From Thalassobius sp050633445 (lineage in GTDB: Bacteria > Pseudomonadota > Alphaproteobacteria > Rhodobacterales > Rhodobacteraceae), in the NCBI GenBank assembly GCA_050633445.1, contig JBOEGN010000032.1, positions 30,943-94,942 of the forward strand: a stretch of DNA of 64,000 nucleotides, written 5' to 3'. The notes beneath the pieces are model-generated. The model saw only the letters and a program-made list of their open reading frames with translations. It was not told the DNA's origin and did no database searches. Position 1 is the first letter of the stretch. Every line of letters starts with the position of its first letter. This document shows, one piece after another, positions 9,612 to 18,470 of this stretch. Both the position numbers and the translations under genes were made by a program.

Positions 9612-11645
9612 ATGACCGACCCTCTCGTCATCTTTACCCCCTCCGGCAAACGCGGCCGCTTTGCCGTCGGCACCCCCGTTCTGACCGCCGCCCGGCAACT
9701 GGGCGTGGATCTGGATTCGGTTTGTGGTGGGCGGGGCATCTGCTCGAAATGTCAGATCACGCCCTCTTATGGTGAATTCCCCAAACACGGCGTCACGGTC
9801 CAGCAGAACGCCCTGTCCGAATGGAACGCGGTTGAACAACGCTATGACGACAAACGAGGCCTGACCAAAGGCCGCCGTCTGGGCTGTCAGGCCACGGTTC
9901 AGGGCGACATCGTGATCGACGTGCCCCCGGAATCCCAAGTTCACAAGCAAGTCATCCGCAAAGCCGCCAGCGCCCGCGCGATCACCATGGACCCGGCCAC
10001 GCGGCTCTATTTCATCGAGGTTGCCGCGCCCGACATGCACGTCCCCACCGGCGATTTCGAACGTCTGAAGGCCGCGCTGCGCGATCAATGGGACATCACC
10101 GACCTGCGCGCCGATCTGTCGATCCTGGCCAAGCTGCAACCCACCCTGCGCAAGGGCAACTGGCAGGTCACCGTCGCCCTGCATCACGATCACACCGGCA
10201 CCGCCCCCCGTCTAATTGAACTCTGGCCCGGCCTGCATGACAGCGGCCTTTACGGACTGGCGATTGATCTGGGCTCGACCACCATCGCGGCGCATCTGTG
10301 CGATCTGCAAACCGGCGAGGTGATTGCCTCCTCTGGCCTGATGAACCCGCAGATACGCTTTGGCGAAGACCTGATGAGCCGCGTGTCCTATGCCATGATG
10401 AATCCCGGTGGCGATGCCGAGATGACCTCGGCCGTGCGCACCGCGCTGAACGATCTGGCGACGTCGCTATGCAGCGAGGCGCAGATTGATCCGGCCCTGC
10501 TGGTCGAGGCGACCTTTGTCTGTAATCCCGTCATGCACCACCTGCTGCTGGGCATTGATCCGGTCGAGCTGGGCCAAGCGCCCTTTGCGCTGGCTTCCTC
10601 TGACAGTCTGTCCTTGCCCGCCACGCAGCTGGACCTGACAGCACTGAACCCGCGTGCGCAGGTCTATATTCTACCCTGTATCGCGGGCCATGTGGGCGCC
10701 GATGCTGCCGCAGTCGCTTTGTCCGAAGAACCCAACAAATCCAAAGACCTGGTGCTCGTTGTTGATGTGGGCACCAATGCGGAAATCCTGCTGGGCAATA
10801 CCGAACGCGTACTGGCTTGTTCCTCGCCCACCGGCCCCGCCTTCGAGGGCGCACAGATCAGCAGCGGCCAGCGCGCCGCCCCCGGTGCCATCGAACGGAT
10901 CGAGATTGATCCCACCACCAAAGAGCCGCGTTTCCGCATCATCGGCGTGGACATGTGGTCGGACGATCCGGATTTCACGCAGGCCGCCGCCGCGACCGGC
11001 ATCACCGGCATCTGCGGGTCTGGCATTATCGAGGCCGTCGCCGAAATGCGTATCGCGGGGCTGCTGGATCCTTCGGGGTTGATTGGCTCGGCTGAACAAA
11101 CCGGCACCCAGCGCAACATCCCCGAGGGGCGCACCCATGCCTATGTCATTTGGGACGGTACCGCCGAGGGCGGCCCCCTGATCACCGTCACCCAGGGCGA
11201 CATCCGCGCCATCCAGCTGGCCAAATCCGCTCTGTATGCTGGGGCGCGGTTGCTGATGGATGAAATGGGTGTCGACAAGGTGGATCGCGTGGTGCTGGCC
11301 GGCGCATTCGGCGCGCATATCAGCCCCAAACACGCGATGGTGCTGGGCATGATCCCTGACGTCCCGCTGGACAAGGTGCAAAGCGCTGGCAACGCCGCTG
11401 GAACCGGCGCGCGGATCGCTCTGTGCAACATCGCCGCGCGAGCCGAGATCGAACAGACCGTTTACCAGATCTCTAAGATCGAGACCGCGATTGAACCCCG
11501 TTTCCAGGAACATTTCGTCGCCGCCAACGCAATCCCCCATGCGACCGACCCCTTCCCCGAATTGGCGCAGGTCGTGACGCTGCCGCAGGTCAGCTTTAAT
11601 GTCAAAGCTGACGGGGCGGGCGGGCGTCGCAGGCGGCGTCGTTAA
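9612..11645 (+). CDS. Corrinoid-activation protein (2Fe-2S ferredoxin plus ASKHA domain, DUF4445/RACo)
   Basis: 677 residues. An N-terminal plant-type ferredoxin domain has Cys38, Cys44, Cys47 and Cys92 (DSVCGGRGICSKCQ ... RLGCQA). A middle linker leads to the ASKHA ATPase domain, with GLAIDLGSTTIAAHL, VVDVGTNAEI and VVLAGAFGAHI. RACo proteins use ATP and an electron to return inactive Co(II) corrinoid proteins to Co(I), serving methyltransferase systems for methylamines, glycine betaine or O-demethylation. No corrinoid protein is adjacent; an MttB-family methyltransferase is at 38.9 kb. The C-terminus ends in a run of arginines (GAGGRRRRRR), an unusual basic tail. Stands alone on the plus strand. 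Confidence 0.85.
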   Translation: MTDPLVIFTPSGKRGRFAVGTPVLTAARQLGVDLDSVCGGRGICSKCQITPSYGEFPKHGVTVQQNALSEWNAVEQRYDDKRGLTKGRRLGCQATVQGDIVIDVPPESQVHKQVIRKAASARAITMDPATRLYFIEVAAPDMHVPTGDFERLKAALRDQWDITDLRADLSILAKLQPTLRKGNWQVTVALHHDHTGTAPRLIELWPGLHDSGLYGLAIDLGSTTIAAHLCDLQTGEVIASSGLMNPQIRFGEDLMSRVSYAMMNPGGDAEMTSAVRTALNDLATSLCSEAQIDPALLVEATFVCNPVMHHLLLGIDPVELGQAPFALASSDSLSLPATQLDLTALNPRAQVYILPCIAGHVGADAAAVALSEEPNKSKDLVLVVDVGTNAEILLGNTERVLACSSPTGPAFEGAQISSGQRAAPGAIERIEIDPTTKEPRFRIIGVDMWSDDPDFTQAAAATGITGICGSGIIEAVAEMRIAGLLDPSGLIGSAEQTGTQRNIPEGRTHAYVIWDGTAEGGPLITVTQGDIRAIQLAKSALYAGARLLMDEMGVDKVDRVVLAGAFGAHISPKHAMVLGMIPDVPLDKVQSAGNAAGTGARIALCNIAARAEIEQTVYQISKIETAIEPRFQEHFVAANAIPHATDPFPELAQVVTLPQVSFNVKADGAGGRRRRRR

Positions 11646-11737
11646 TCAGTTAATTATAATTACTACCGTAGTCCTAACGTCTGGCCCGCTTGTCCAAAAC
11701 ATGTTAGCGCAAAAATACACAACCCAGGATGCCTGCC

Positions 11738-12967
11738 ATGACCCCGCGCGCCGCGCTGTCTCGTGTCGAGTTCATCGCCCTGATGGCGATGCTCTTCGCG
11801 ACGATCGCTTTTTCCATCGATTCCATGTTGCCCGCCCTGCCCGCGATTGCAGCCGAGCTGAGCCCCGATGACATCAACCGCGCCCAGTTGATCCTGACCA
11901 GCTTTGTTCTGGGCATGGGGGTCGGGACATTTTTCACCGGTCCGTTGTCTGACCGATTTGGCCGCAAACCCGTCATCCTGGCCGGATCCGCCCTGTATAT
12001 CCTTGGCGCAGGCCTGGCCTTTGTCGCTCAGGGGTTGGAGTTGGTTCTGATCGCGCGCTTCATTGGCGGTGTCGGTGCCGCCGCTCCGCGTGTTGTCGGC
12101 CTGGCCATCATCCGAGACCTGTATTCCGGGCGCGAGATGGCACGGATCATGTCCTTTGTCATGATGGTTTTCACCCTGTTTCCCGCCGTTGCGCCTCTGC
12201 TGGGGTCAATCATCATCGCCTTTGCCGGATGGCGCACGATTTTCCTGACCTTCATCCTGTTCGCAGGTCTGGCCGCTGCTTGGCTGGCCATCCGACAACC
12301 TGAATCCCTGCCCGTTGTCAAGCGCCGCTCGTTAAAGCCCTCGGACATGTGGGCCGCAATCCAAGAGATTTTCGCACACCCGCGCGTCCGGCTGTCCATT
12401 CTGGCGCAGACCCTGTGTTTCGCCATTCTGTTCATGGCCATCACGTTGATCCAACCAATCTTTTACGACGTATTTGGCCGCACCCAAACGTTCCCCTACT
12501 GGTTCGCCGGCATGGCGCTGGTGGCAGCAACCGGGAACATCCTGAACGCCGCGCTCGTGGTCCGGTTTGGCATGCGCAACCTGGCCACAATCGCGCTGGG
12601 GGGACAAGCCATCCTGTCACTGCTGATCACGCTGGCCTGGCTGTCCGGTCTGTTCCCCGGCGCGATGTTCTACCTTTTCCTGGCATGGATGACGTCAGTC
12701 TTTTTCCAGGTGGGCCTGACGCTTGGCAACCTGAACGCCATCACAATGGAGCCGATGGGCCATATTGCAGGCATCGCGGCCAGCATCTCGGGCGCCGTGG
12801 CGACAGTGATCGGGGCTGGTCTTGCCATTCCGGTCGGGCTCAGCTTCACTAACACACCTTTGCCGTTGACCGTTGGCATTCTGATCGCCGCCACAACAGC
12901 ATTTCTGGTCCTTCTCAGAATGCGCCAAGTCGATATGCGCAATCCCGAGTGGGACGCAACAACCTGA
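11738..12967 (+). CDS. MFS multidrug efflux transporter, Bcr/CflA family
   Basis: About 409 residues with twelve predicted membrane spans. The signature GPLSDRFGRKPVILAG (loop 2-3 motif of drug/proton antiporters) and IDSMLPALPAI in span 1 (acidic residue in the membrane, as in Bcr/CflA members) are clear. I use the ATG at 11738, which has AGGA eight bases upstream; the ATG at 11729 overlaps that site. The next gene, a small SMR-type exporter, begins 19 bases after the stop, so the pair is probably one efflux operon. Substrate unknown. Confidence 0.88.
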   Translation: MTPRAALSRVEFIALMAMLFATIAFSIDSMLPALPAIAAELSPDDINRAQLILTSFVLGMGVGTFFTGPLSDRFGRKPVILAGSALYILGAGLAFVAQGLELVLIARFIGGVGAAAPRVVGLAIIRDLYSGREMARIMSFVMMVFTLFPAVAPLLGSIIIAFAGWRTIFLTFILFAGLAAAWLAIRQPESLPVVKRRSLKPSDMWAAIQEIFAHPRVRLSILAQTLCFAILFMAITLIQPIFYDVFGRTQTFPYWFAGMALVAATGNILNAALVVRFGMRNLATIALGGQAILSLLITLAWLSGLFPGAMFYLFLAWMTSVFFQVGLTLGNLNAITMEPMGHIAGIAASISGAVATVIGAGLAIPVGLSFTNTPLPLTVGILIAATTAFLVLLRMRQVDMRNPEWDATT

Positions 12968-12985
12968 ACCACCCAAAGGCCCCCC

Positions 12986-13318
12986 ATGCAGACTTATCTG
13001 ATCCTGTTCATGGCCATCGCCGCCGAAACGATTGGCACCACCGCGCTTCAGGCCAGCCAGCAATTCACCCGCTTGTGGCCCTCGGTTCTGGTTGTCATCG
13101 CCTATGCGCTCAGCTTCTGGCTGCTCTCTCTGACCCTGAAAACCATGCCCGTCGGCATCGTCTACGCCATCTGGAGCGGCCTCGGCATTGTCCTGATCGC
13201 CCTCATCGGCCTCACCGTTTTCGGGCAAAAACTGGATCTGCCCGCGATCCTCGGCATGGGCCTGATCCTCACAGGCATCCTGGTGATTCACCTGTTTTCC
13301 AAAACCGCACCGCACTAA
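12986..13318 (+). CDS. Small multidrug resistance (EmrE-like) exporter
   Basis: 110 residues, four predicted membrane helices. The membrane-embedded glutamate of span 1 (IAAETIGTTAL), the LKTMPVGIVYAIWSGLG region of span 3 and GQKLDLPAILGMGLILTGI in span 4 are family hallmarks. SMR proteins work as antiparallel dimers exchanging protons for cationic drugs, quaternary amines or guanidinium. Probably co-transcribed with the MFS exporter 19 bases upstream. Confidence 0.9.
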   Translation: MQTYLILFMAIAAETIGTTALQASQQFTRLWPSVLVVIAYALSFWLLSLTLKTMPVGIVYAIWSGLGIVLIALIGLTVFGQKLDLPAILGMGLILTGILVIHLFSKTAPH

Positions 13319-13327
13319 CAGCCCCGT

Positions 13328-13388
13328 TTCTTCTTTTCCAAAATATCCCGGGGGGAGGCCGCAGGCCGGGGGGGCAGCGCCCCCCTTA
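13328..13388. repeat. Intergenic repeat with G/C hairpin (copy 2)
   Basis: TTCTTCTTTTCCAAAATATCCCGGGGG followed by GGGGGCAGCGCCCCC, which folds as a perfect hairpin. Sits between convergent genes (SMR exporter and the dehydrogenase), so it may work as a two-way terminator. The same layout occurs at 57165-57240. Confidence 0.65.
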
Positions 13389-13391
13389 CCC

Positions 13392-14264
13392 TTAGTCCAA
13401 CGCGCGCAACCGCTTGAGCAGGCTCGACGTATCCCAACGCCCGCCCCCCAGCTTCTGCACATCCTTATAGAACTGATCGACAAGCGCCGTGACCGGCAAC
13501 GAGGCCTGGATCTCGTCCGCAGTTGACAGGCAAATGCCCAGGTCTTTGCGCATCCAGTCGACAGCGAAACCATGTTCGAACTCATCGTCCATCATCGTGT
13601 CATAGCGGTTCACCATCTGCCAGCTACCAGCCGCACCACCGCCGATAACCTCGACCACAGCGCGTCCGTCCAGACCGGCTTTTTCGGCGAAATGCAGACC
13701 TTCGGACAGGCCTTGCACCAGCCCTGCGATGCAAATCTGGTTCACCATCTTGCACATCTGCCCCATACCGCTGTCGCCCAGACGTTTGCACATTTTGGCA
13801 TAGGCGTTGATCACGGGCTCGGCCGTGTCATAGGCGGTTTGATCCCCGCCACACATCACCACAAGCTGGCCATTCTCGGCCCCTGCCTGACCACCCGAAA
13901 CCGGGCCGTCCACAAACGCCACGCCTTGTGCGGCAGCGATCTCGGCCAATTCACGGGTGACGGCGGCTGATACCGTGGTGTGATCCACAAAAATCGCACC
14001 CTTGGTCATCCCGGCAAAGGCACCGTCATCCCCCACACAGACCGAGCGCAAATCGTCATCGTTGCCCACACAGGCCATCACAAAATCGCACCCCGTCGCG
14101 GCCTCGCGCGGGGTTGTCCCCATTGCGCCACCATGTTCGGCAACCCATTTTTCGGCCTTCGCTGCGGTGCGGTTATAGACCACCACCTCGTGCCCGGCTT
14201 TCGCCAGATGCCCAGCCATCGGATACCCCATGACCCCAAGACCCAGAAACGCCACTTTTGCCAT
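13392..14264 (-). CDS. Beta-hydroxyacid dehydrogenase (3-hydroxyisobutyrate dehydrogenase family)
   Basis: 290 residues. NAD(P)-binding GLGVMGYPMAGHL is at the N-terminus; the substrate loop DGPVSGGQAGAENG and the catalytic-Lys motif QMCKMVNQICIAG follow. The family includes 3-hydroxyisobutyrate dehydrogenase (valine breakdown), tartronate semialdehyde reductase and related enzymes; the window offers no pathway partners to choose among them. The ATG at 14264 (MAKVAFLG) has GGGGAG eight bases upstream, better than the in-frame ATG at 14282. Convergent with the SMR gene. Confidence 0.9.
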   Translation of the reverse strand: MAKVAFLGLGVMGYPMAGHLAKAGHEVVVYNRTAAKAEKWVAEHGGAMGTTPREAATGCDFVMACVGNDDDLRSVCVGDDGAFAGMTKGAIFVDHTTVSAAVTRELAEIAAAQGVAFVDGPVSGGQAGAENGQLVVMCGGDQTAYDTAEPVINAYAKMCKRLGDSGMGQMCKMVNQICIAGLVQGLSEGLHFAEKAGLDGRAVVEVIGGGAAGSWQMVNRYDTMMDDEFEHGFAVDWMRKDLGICLSTADEIQASLPVTALVDQFYKDVQKLGGGRWDTSSLLKRLRALD

Positions 14265-14349
14265 GTCACACTCCCCTAGCATTTGTATTCACGCCAGTTT
14301 GTGGCTAGCTATCTGAACAAAGGCAAGGACGAACAGGGACTCAACGCAT

Positions 14350-16815
14350 ATGGCGACATTCATCACTTGGTTGTTCCGGCTGTCCGGCGTTCTGATCGTG
14401 CTGGCCACGCTGGTGGTTCTGGTCGTCTATTATCTCGCCTCGCGCTCGTTGCCGGATTATACTAAGTCTCTGGACGTGCAGGGGATTTCCACCCCGGTCG
14501 AGATTGTGCGCGACAATGCCAATGTCCCCCATATCTTTGCCGCGACCGATGCCGATGTGTTCTATGGGCTGGGCTATGCCCATGCGCAGGACCGGCTGTG
14601 GCAGATGACTGTGATGCGCCGCACCGTGCAGGGCCGCTTGTCCGAGGTGTTCGGCGCGCGCACGGTCGAGATCGACAAGCTGTTGCGTCGGTTCGATCTG
14701 TATACGGCAGCGCAGCGCTCTGTCAGCGCACAGGACGATAGGACACAAACCGCGCTTCGCGCCTATTCCGCCGGTGTGAACGCCCGAATAAACGAGATTA
14801 ACCGCGATGCTTTGGGACGTGGCGCCCCCGAGATGTTCCTGTTCAACGCCTCGATTGCCCCCTGGACCCCGGCGGATTCGATTGCATTGGTCAAGCTAAT
14901 GTCGGTGCAGTTGTCCGGTCAGCTGGAAACCGAGGTTTTGCGTGCGCGTACCTCGCTACTGTTGCCTGATGCGGATCGCCTGGCCGATATTCTGCCAGAT
15001 GCGCCGGGCAGTGGAATTGCTGCTCTGGCCTCTTATGCCAGCCTATTTGACGCGCCCTTGCCACGTTATGCCCAAGGGCACCGGATCGACGACCCCCTGT
15101 CCCCCTTTCCGCGCAAAGAGCTGGCTGGCGCATCAAACGCCTGGGCCGCCGCAACGCACCGATCGGCCGCGGGCGGCACATTGCTGGCGAATGATCCGCA
15201 TCTTGGATTCAGTGCGCCGACGCTTTGGTATTTGGCGCGTTTGCAATTGCAGGATGGCGGCGTCATCGGGGCCACAATCCCCGGTATCCCCACAATTCAG
15301 TCAGGCCGCAGCGAGGACCTGGGTTGGGGCGTCACCTCGTCTTATCTGGATGATCTGGACGTTTATATCGAGCGTTTGAACCCGGAGAACCCCGAGCAAT
15401 ACCAAACACCTACGGGATTTAAGCCCTTCAAGACCCGCAAATCCATCATTCAGATCAAAGACGCCCAACCCGTCACCGTCACCTTGCGCTGGACCGAAAA
15501 TGGGCCCGTTCTGCCCGGCAGCCACGCCAATTTGGGCACGATCACGCCGTCTGGACATGTGGCCAGCATCGCATGGACTGCTTTGGCTGAAAACGACACG
15601 ACTCTCAGCGCGGGCCTGGGGCTGATGTATTCGAAATCGGTCCAAGACGCCCTGTCGTCCCTGCGTTCTTATGTGGCGCCTTCGCAGAATATCACCATGG
15701 TGGATCACGACCAGATTGCGCTGAAAACGGTGGGCGCCATGCCGCGCCGGTCGTCCCGCCATCAAAGCCAGGGGCGATTGCCCTCGCCCGGCTGGATCCA
15801 AGAAAACCGCTGGCAGGGGCACAGTGCCTATGCGGCCAATCCCGAGTTCCTCCAGCCGCGTGGTGGCATCGTGGGCAACACCAATAACAAAAGCGTCGAC
15901 CGGCCCTTTCCGCTGCATGTCAGCTTTGACTGGGGCGATACCCAGCGGGTGCAACGCTGGCAGCGCCTGATGCAATCACGGCAGGTCCACACGCGCGACA
16001 GCTTTATCGAGGCTCAGCTGGATACTGTCAGCCCCGCGGCCCGCACGCTACTGCCGCTGATCGCCGCTGATCTGTGGTTCACAGGCGAGGCCGCGCTGGA
16101 CGGCACCCCCGAACGCCAACGCCAGCGCGCCCTGACCCTGTTGGCCGAATGGAACGGCGAGATGTATGAACACGCGCCCGAGCCGCTGATCTATTCGGCC
16201 TGGATCCGTGCGCTGCAAACCCGCCTGATCCAAGACGAACTGGGCCCGCTGGCCAAGGAATTCACCCATGTGGAGCCGCTGTTCATCGAGCGTGTCTATA
16301 AGGACGTGAACGGGGCCTCGGTCTGGTGCGACGTGCTGCAATCCGCCCCCATCGAGACATGCTCGGATCTGGCTCGGATGGCGCTGGACGACGCGATTCT
16401 CTGGATCGAAGAACGCTATGGCACGCAATTGGAATCGCTGCGCTGGGGCGACGCGCATCAGGCCACGCATGACCACCCCATCCTGGGCGAAGTGCCGCTG
16501 CTGCGCTTTTTCGTCAACATCCGTCAGTCCACCAGCGGGGGCGATCACACGTTGATGCGCGGCAAAACCAGTGGCGAGGGCGATGCGCCTTTCCAGAATG
16601 TCCATGGCGCTGGCTATCGTGGCGTGTATGATTTTGCCGACCCTGACAGCTCGGTTTTCATCACAGCGACGGGGCAATCGGGGCATTTCCTGTCACGCCA
16701 CTATGATGACCTGGGCGAGCTTTGGCGACGCGGAGAATACATCCCGATGTCATTGGACGCGGATTTGGCACGAGCGGCCTCGGTTGGGGTCACAGTGCTG
16801 CGCCCCGCCCAATAA
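14350..16815 (+). CDS. Penicillin acylase-type Ntn hydrolase
   Basis: 821 residues. An N-terminal hydrophobic anchor (about 10-30) directs it to the envelope. The precursor should cleave itself before Ser262 (ELAGAS-NAW), giving an alpha chain and a beta chain with the N-terminal serine nucleophile, as in penicillin G acylases and PvdQ-like acyl-homoserine-lactone acylases. 'ANDPHLGF' and 'GWGVTSSYLDDLDVY' are conserved beta-chain motifs, and 'GGIVGNTNNK' near residue 515 fits the family. Substrate cannot be deduced; quorum-signal acylase activity is one possibility in roseobacters. It is convergent with hflX, 14 bases between the stops. Confidence 0.9.
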   Translation: MATFITWLFRLSGVLIVLATLVVLVVYYLASRSLPDYTKSLDVQGISTPVEIVRDNANVPHIFAATDADVFYGLGYAHAQDRLWQMTVMRRTVQGRLSEVFGARTVEIDKLLRRFDLYTAAQRSVSAQDDRTQTALRAYSAGVNARINEINRDALGRGAPEMFLFNASIAPWTPADSIALVKLMSVQLSGQLETEVLRARTSLLLPDADRLADILPDAPGSGIAALASYASLFDAPLPRYAQGHRIDDPLSPFPRKELAGASNAWAAATHRSAAGGTLLANDPHLGFSAPTLWYLARLQLQDGGVIGATIPGIPTIQSGRSEDLGWGVTSSYLDDLDVYIERLNPENPEQYQTPTGFKPFKTRKSIIQIKDAQPVTVTLRWTENGPVLPGSHANLGTITPSGHVASIAWTALAENDTTLSAGLGLMYSKSVQDALSSLRSYVAPSQNITMVDHDQIALKTVGAMPRRSSRHQSQGRLPSPGWIQENRWQGHSAYAANPEFLQPRGGIVGNTNNKSVDRPFPLHVSFDWGDTQRVQRWQRLMQSRQVHTRDSFIEAQLDTVSPAARTLLPLIAADLWFTGEAALDGTPERQRQRALTLLAEWNGEMYEHAPEPLIYSAWIRALQTRLIQDELGPLAKEFTHVEPLFIERVYKDVNGASVWCDVLQSAPIETCSDLARMALDDAILWIEERYGTQLESLRWGDAHQATHDHPILGEVPLLRFFVNIRQSTSGGDHTLMRGKTSGEGDAPFQNVHGAGYRGVYDFADPDSSVFITATGQSGHFLSRHYDDLGELWRRGEYIPMSLDADLARAASVGVTVLRPAQ

Positions 16816-16829
16816 GGTCGATCCAAAAC

Positions 16830-18104
16830 TCACAATTCGCGGAAGCGTTTTTCCTGTCGGTTGGTCCACCGGACGCTGAGGTTAAACCCCGTCTCGTCCT
16901 GAGTTTCCGCCTCGACCACCTCTTGTTCGAACAGCCAGGCACGTTTGCGCCCCTCGGCAAAGGTCAGGTGGAATTCGCTAAGATGATGCTCGGCCTCCAG
17001 CGCGCGGGTGATCCGCTCCATCAGCTCGGGCAGTCCCTCGCCGGTAATCGCTGAGATCGCAAAAATGTCGTCTTCGCGCGCAGCGCGGGCCATATGAGCG
17101 GCGCGGGTTTCGTCGTCGAAATTGTCGATCTTGTTCCACAATTCCAGAACCGGCACGTCCTCTGGCATGCCCAGAGATTCCATGATCTCGTGCACGTCTT
17201 TGGCCTGATTTTCCGTTTCGGAATGCGAGATATCGCGGACATGCAAGATCAGGTTGGCAGACAGGACTTCCTCTAGCGTGGCGCGGAAAGAGGCAACCAA
17301 TTCGGTGGGCAAATCACTGATGAAACCCACCGTATCAGACAGGATCACCTCGGGGCCGCCTTCGGACAGTTCCACACGACGCATCGTTGGGTCTAGCGTC
17401 GCGAACAGCATGTCCTTGGCCATCACCTCGGCGCCCGTCAAGCGATTGAAAAGCGTAGACTTTCCGGCATTCGTATAGCCCACCAATGCCACGATCGGGA
17501 ACGGCACTTTCGCACGCGAGGCACGGTGCAATTCGCGGGTTTTCACGACCTTGGACAGCTGCCGACGCAGGCGGTTCAGCTGTTCATCAATGGCACGGCG
17601 GTCAGCCTCGATCTGGGTTTCACCGGGACCGCCGACAAAGCCCAATCCGCCCCGCTGACGTTCCAGGTGGGTCCAGGCGCGCACCAGACGTGTCCGCTGA
17701 TAGGACAGCGCGGCCATTTCGACCTGCAAGACACCTTCGCGGGTGCGGGCGCGGTCGCTAAAAATCTCGAGGATCAGACCAGTCCGGTCCAAGAGCTTCA
17801 CCTTCCACTCTTTTTCCAGATTGCGCTGTTGGACAGGCGTCACCGGGCCGTCGATCAGAACCAGTTCAACCTCTGCTTCTTTCAGCTTGGCCTTCAGCTC
17901 TTCGACCTTACCCGAACCAAAGAACAGCCCCGGCTGCGGGCGTTGCACGCGCACGGTTTCGGCCCCCACGACCTCGAGATCAGGAAGGGCAGCAGCCAGC
18001 GAAACGGCCTCGTTCAGCGCAAAGGCCGGATCACGCCGTTCACGTTCGGATTTGATATCAGGATGCAAAACCCAGGCGCGGGTTGCCTCCTTGTCATGCG
18101 TCAT
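16830..18104 (-). CDS. hflX: HflX ribosome-associated GTPase
   Basis: About 424 residues. N-terminal HflX domain with a long coiled-coil stretch (LERQRGGLGFVGGPGETQIE), then a GTPase domain: G1 GYTNAGKSTLFN, G3 DTVGFISDLP, G4 NKID. HflX splits or rescues stalled ribosomes, particularly after stress. The start ATG at 18104 shares its A with the hfq stop (TGATG), so translation is coupled; the pair hfq-hflX is conserved across proteobacteria. Confidence 0.95.
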   Translation of the reverse strand: MTHDKEATRAWVLHPDIKSERERRDPAFALNEAVSLAAALPDLEVVGAETVRVQRPQPGLFFGSGKVEELKAKLKEAEVELVLIDGPVTPVQQRNLEKEWKVKLLDRTGLILEIFSDRARTREGVLQVEMAALSYQRTRLVRAWTHLERQRGGLGFVGGPGETQIEADRRAIDEQLNRLRRQLSKVVKTRELHRASRAKVPFPIVALVGYTNAGKSTLFNRLTGAEVMAKDMLFATLDPTMRRVELSEGGPEVILSDTVGFISDLPTELVASFRATLEEVLSANLILHVRDISHSETENQAKDVHEIMESLGMPEDVPVLELWNKIDNFDDETRAAHMARAAREDDIFAISAITGEGLPELMERITRALEAEHHLSEFHLTFAEGRKRAWLFEQEVVEAETQDETGFNLSVRWTNRQEKRFREL

Positions 18105-18343
18105 CAATTGTCGTCGTCACCGTCATACAGGTTGATCGGCTGCGACGGCATGATGGTCGAGATCGCATGTTTGTAGACCAGCTGTGACTGGCCATCGCGG
18201 CGCAGCAACACACAGAAGTTGTCAAACCAGGTGATAACGCCCTGCAATTTGACACCGTTGATCAGGAAAATAGTGACCGGAATTTTGGTCTTCCGCGTGT
18301 GATTTAAAAACGCGTCCTGCAAGTTTTGCCTATCGGAAGCCAT
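18104..18343 (-). CDS. hfq: RNA chaperone Hfq
   Basis: 79 residues. Hexameric Sm-like protein that pairs small RNAs with mRNAs. The Sm1 region (NLQDAFLN, IPVTIFLINGVKLQG, WFDNFCVLLRR) and Sm2 motif (QLVYKHAISTI) are intact; the C-terminal tail is short and acidic (YDGDDDN), as in alphaproteobacteria. Overlaps the hflX start by one base. A 127-base spacer separates it from trkH upstream. Confidence 0.98.
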   Translation of the reverse strand: MASDRQNLQDAFLNHTRKTKIPVTIFLINGVKLQGVITWFDNFCVLLRRDGQSQLVYKHAISTIMPSQPINLYDGDDDN

Positions 18344-18470
18344 AGAATAAACCTTTGTTCTTGCGCAGAGTCGCGGACCGACCCTGATGTTCTAACTGCG
18401 AGTATGTCGCGGCCAGAACCGAGTTACCAGCCAAAAGTTTAATTGTTCTCTTGCGAACGGGTTTGCACGG

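Noticed and set aside
18445..18458. Palindrome GTTC-N6-GAAC near hfq
   Set aside because: Alphaproteobacterial LexA sites are GTTC-N7-GTTC direct repeats; the geometry and spacing differ.
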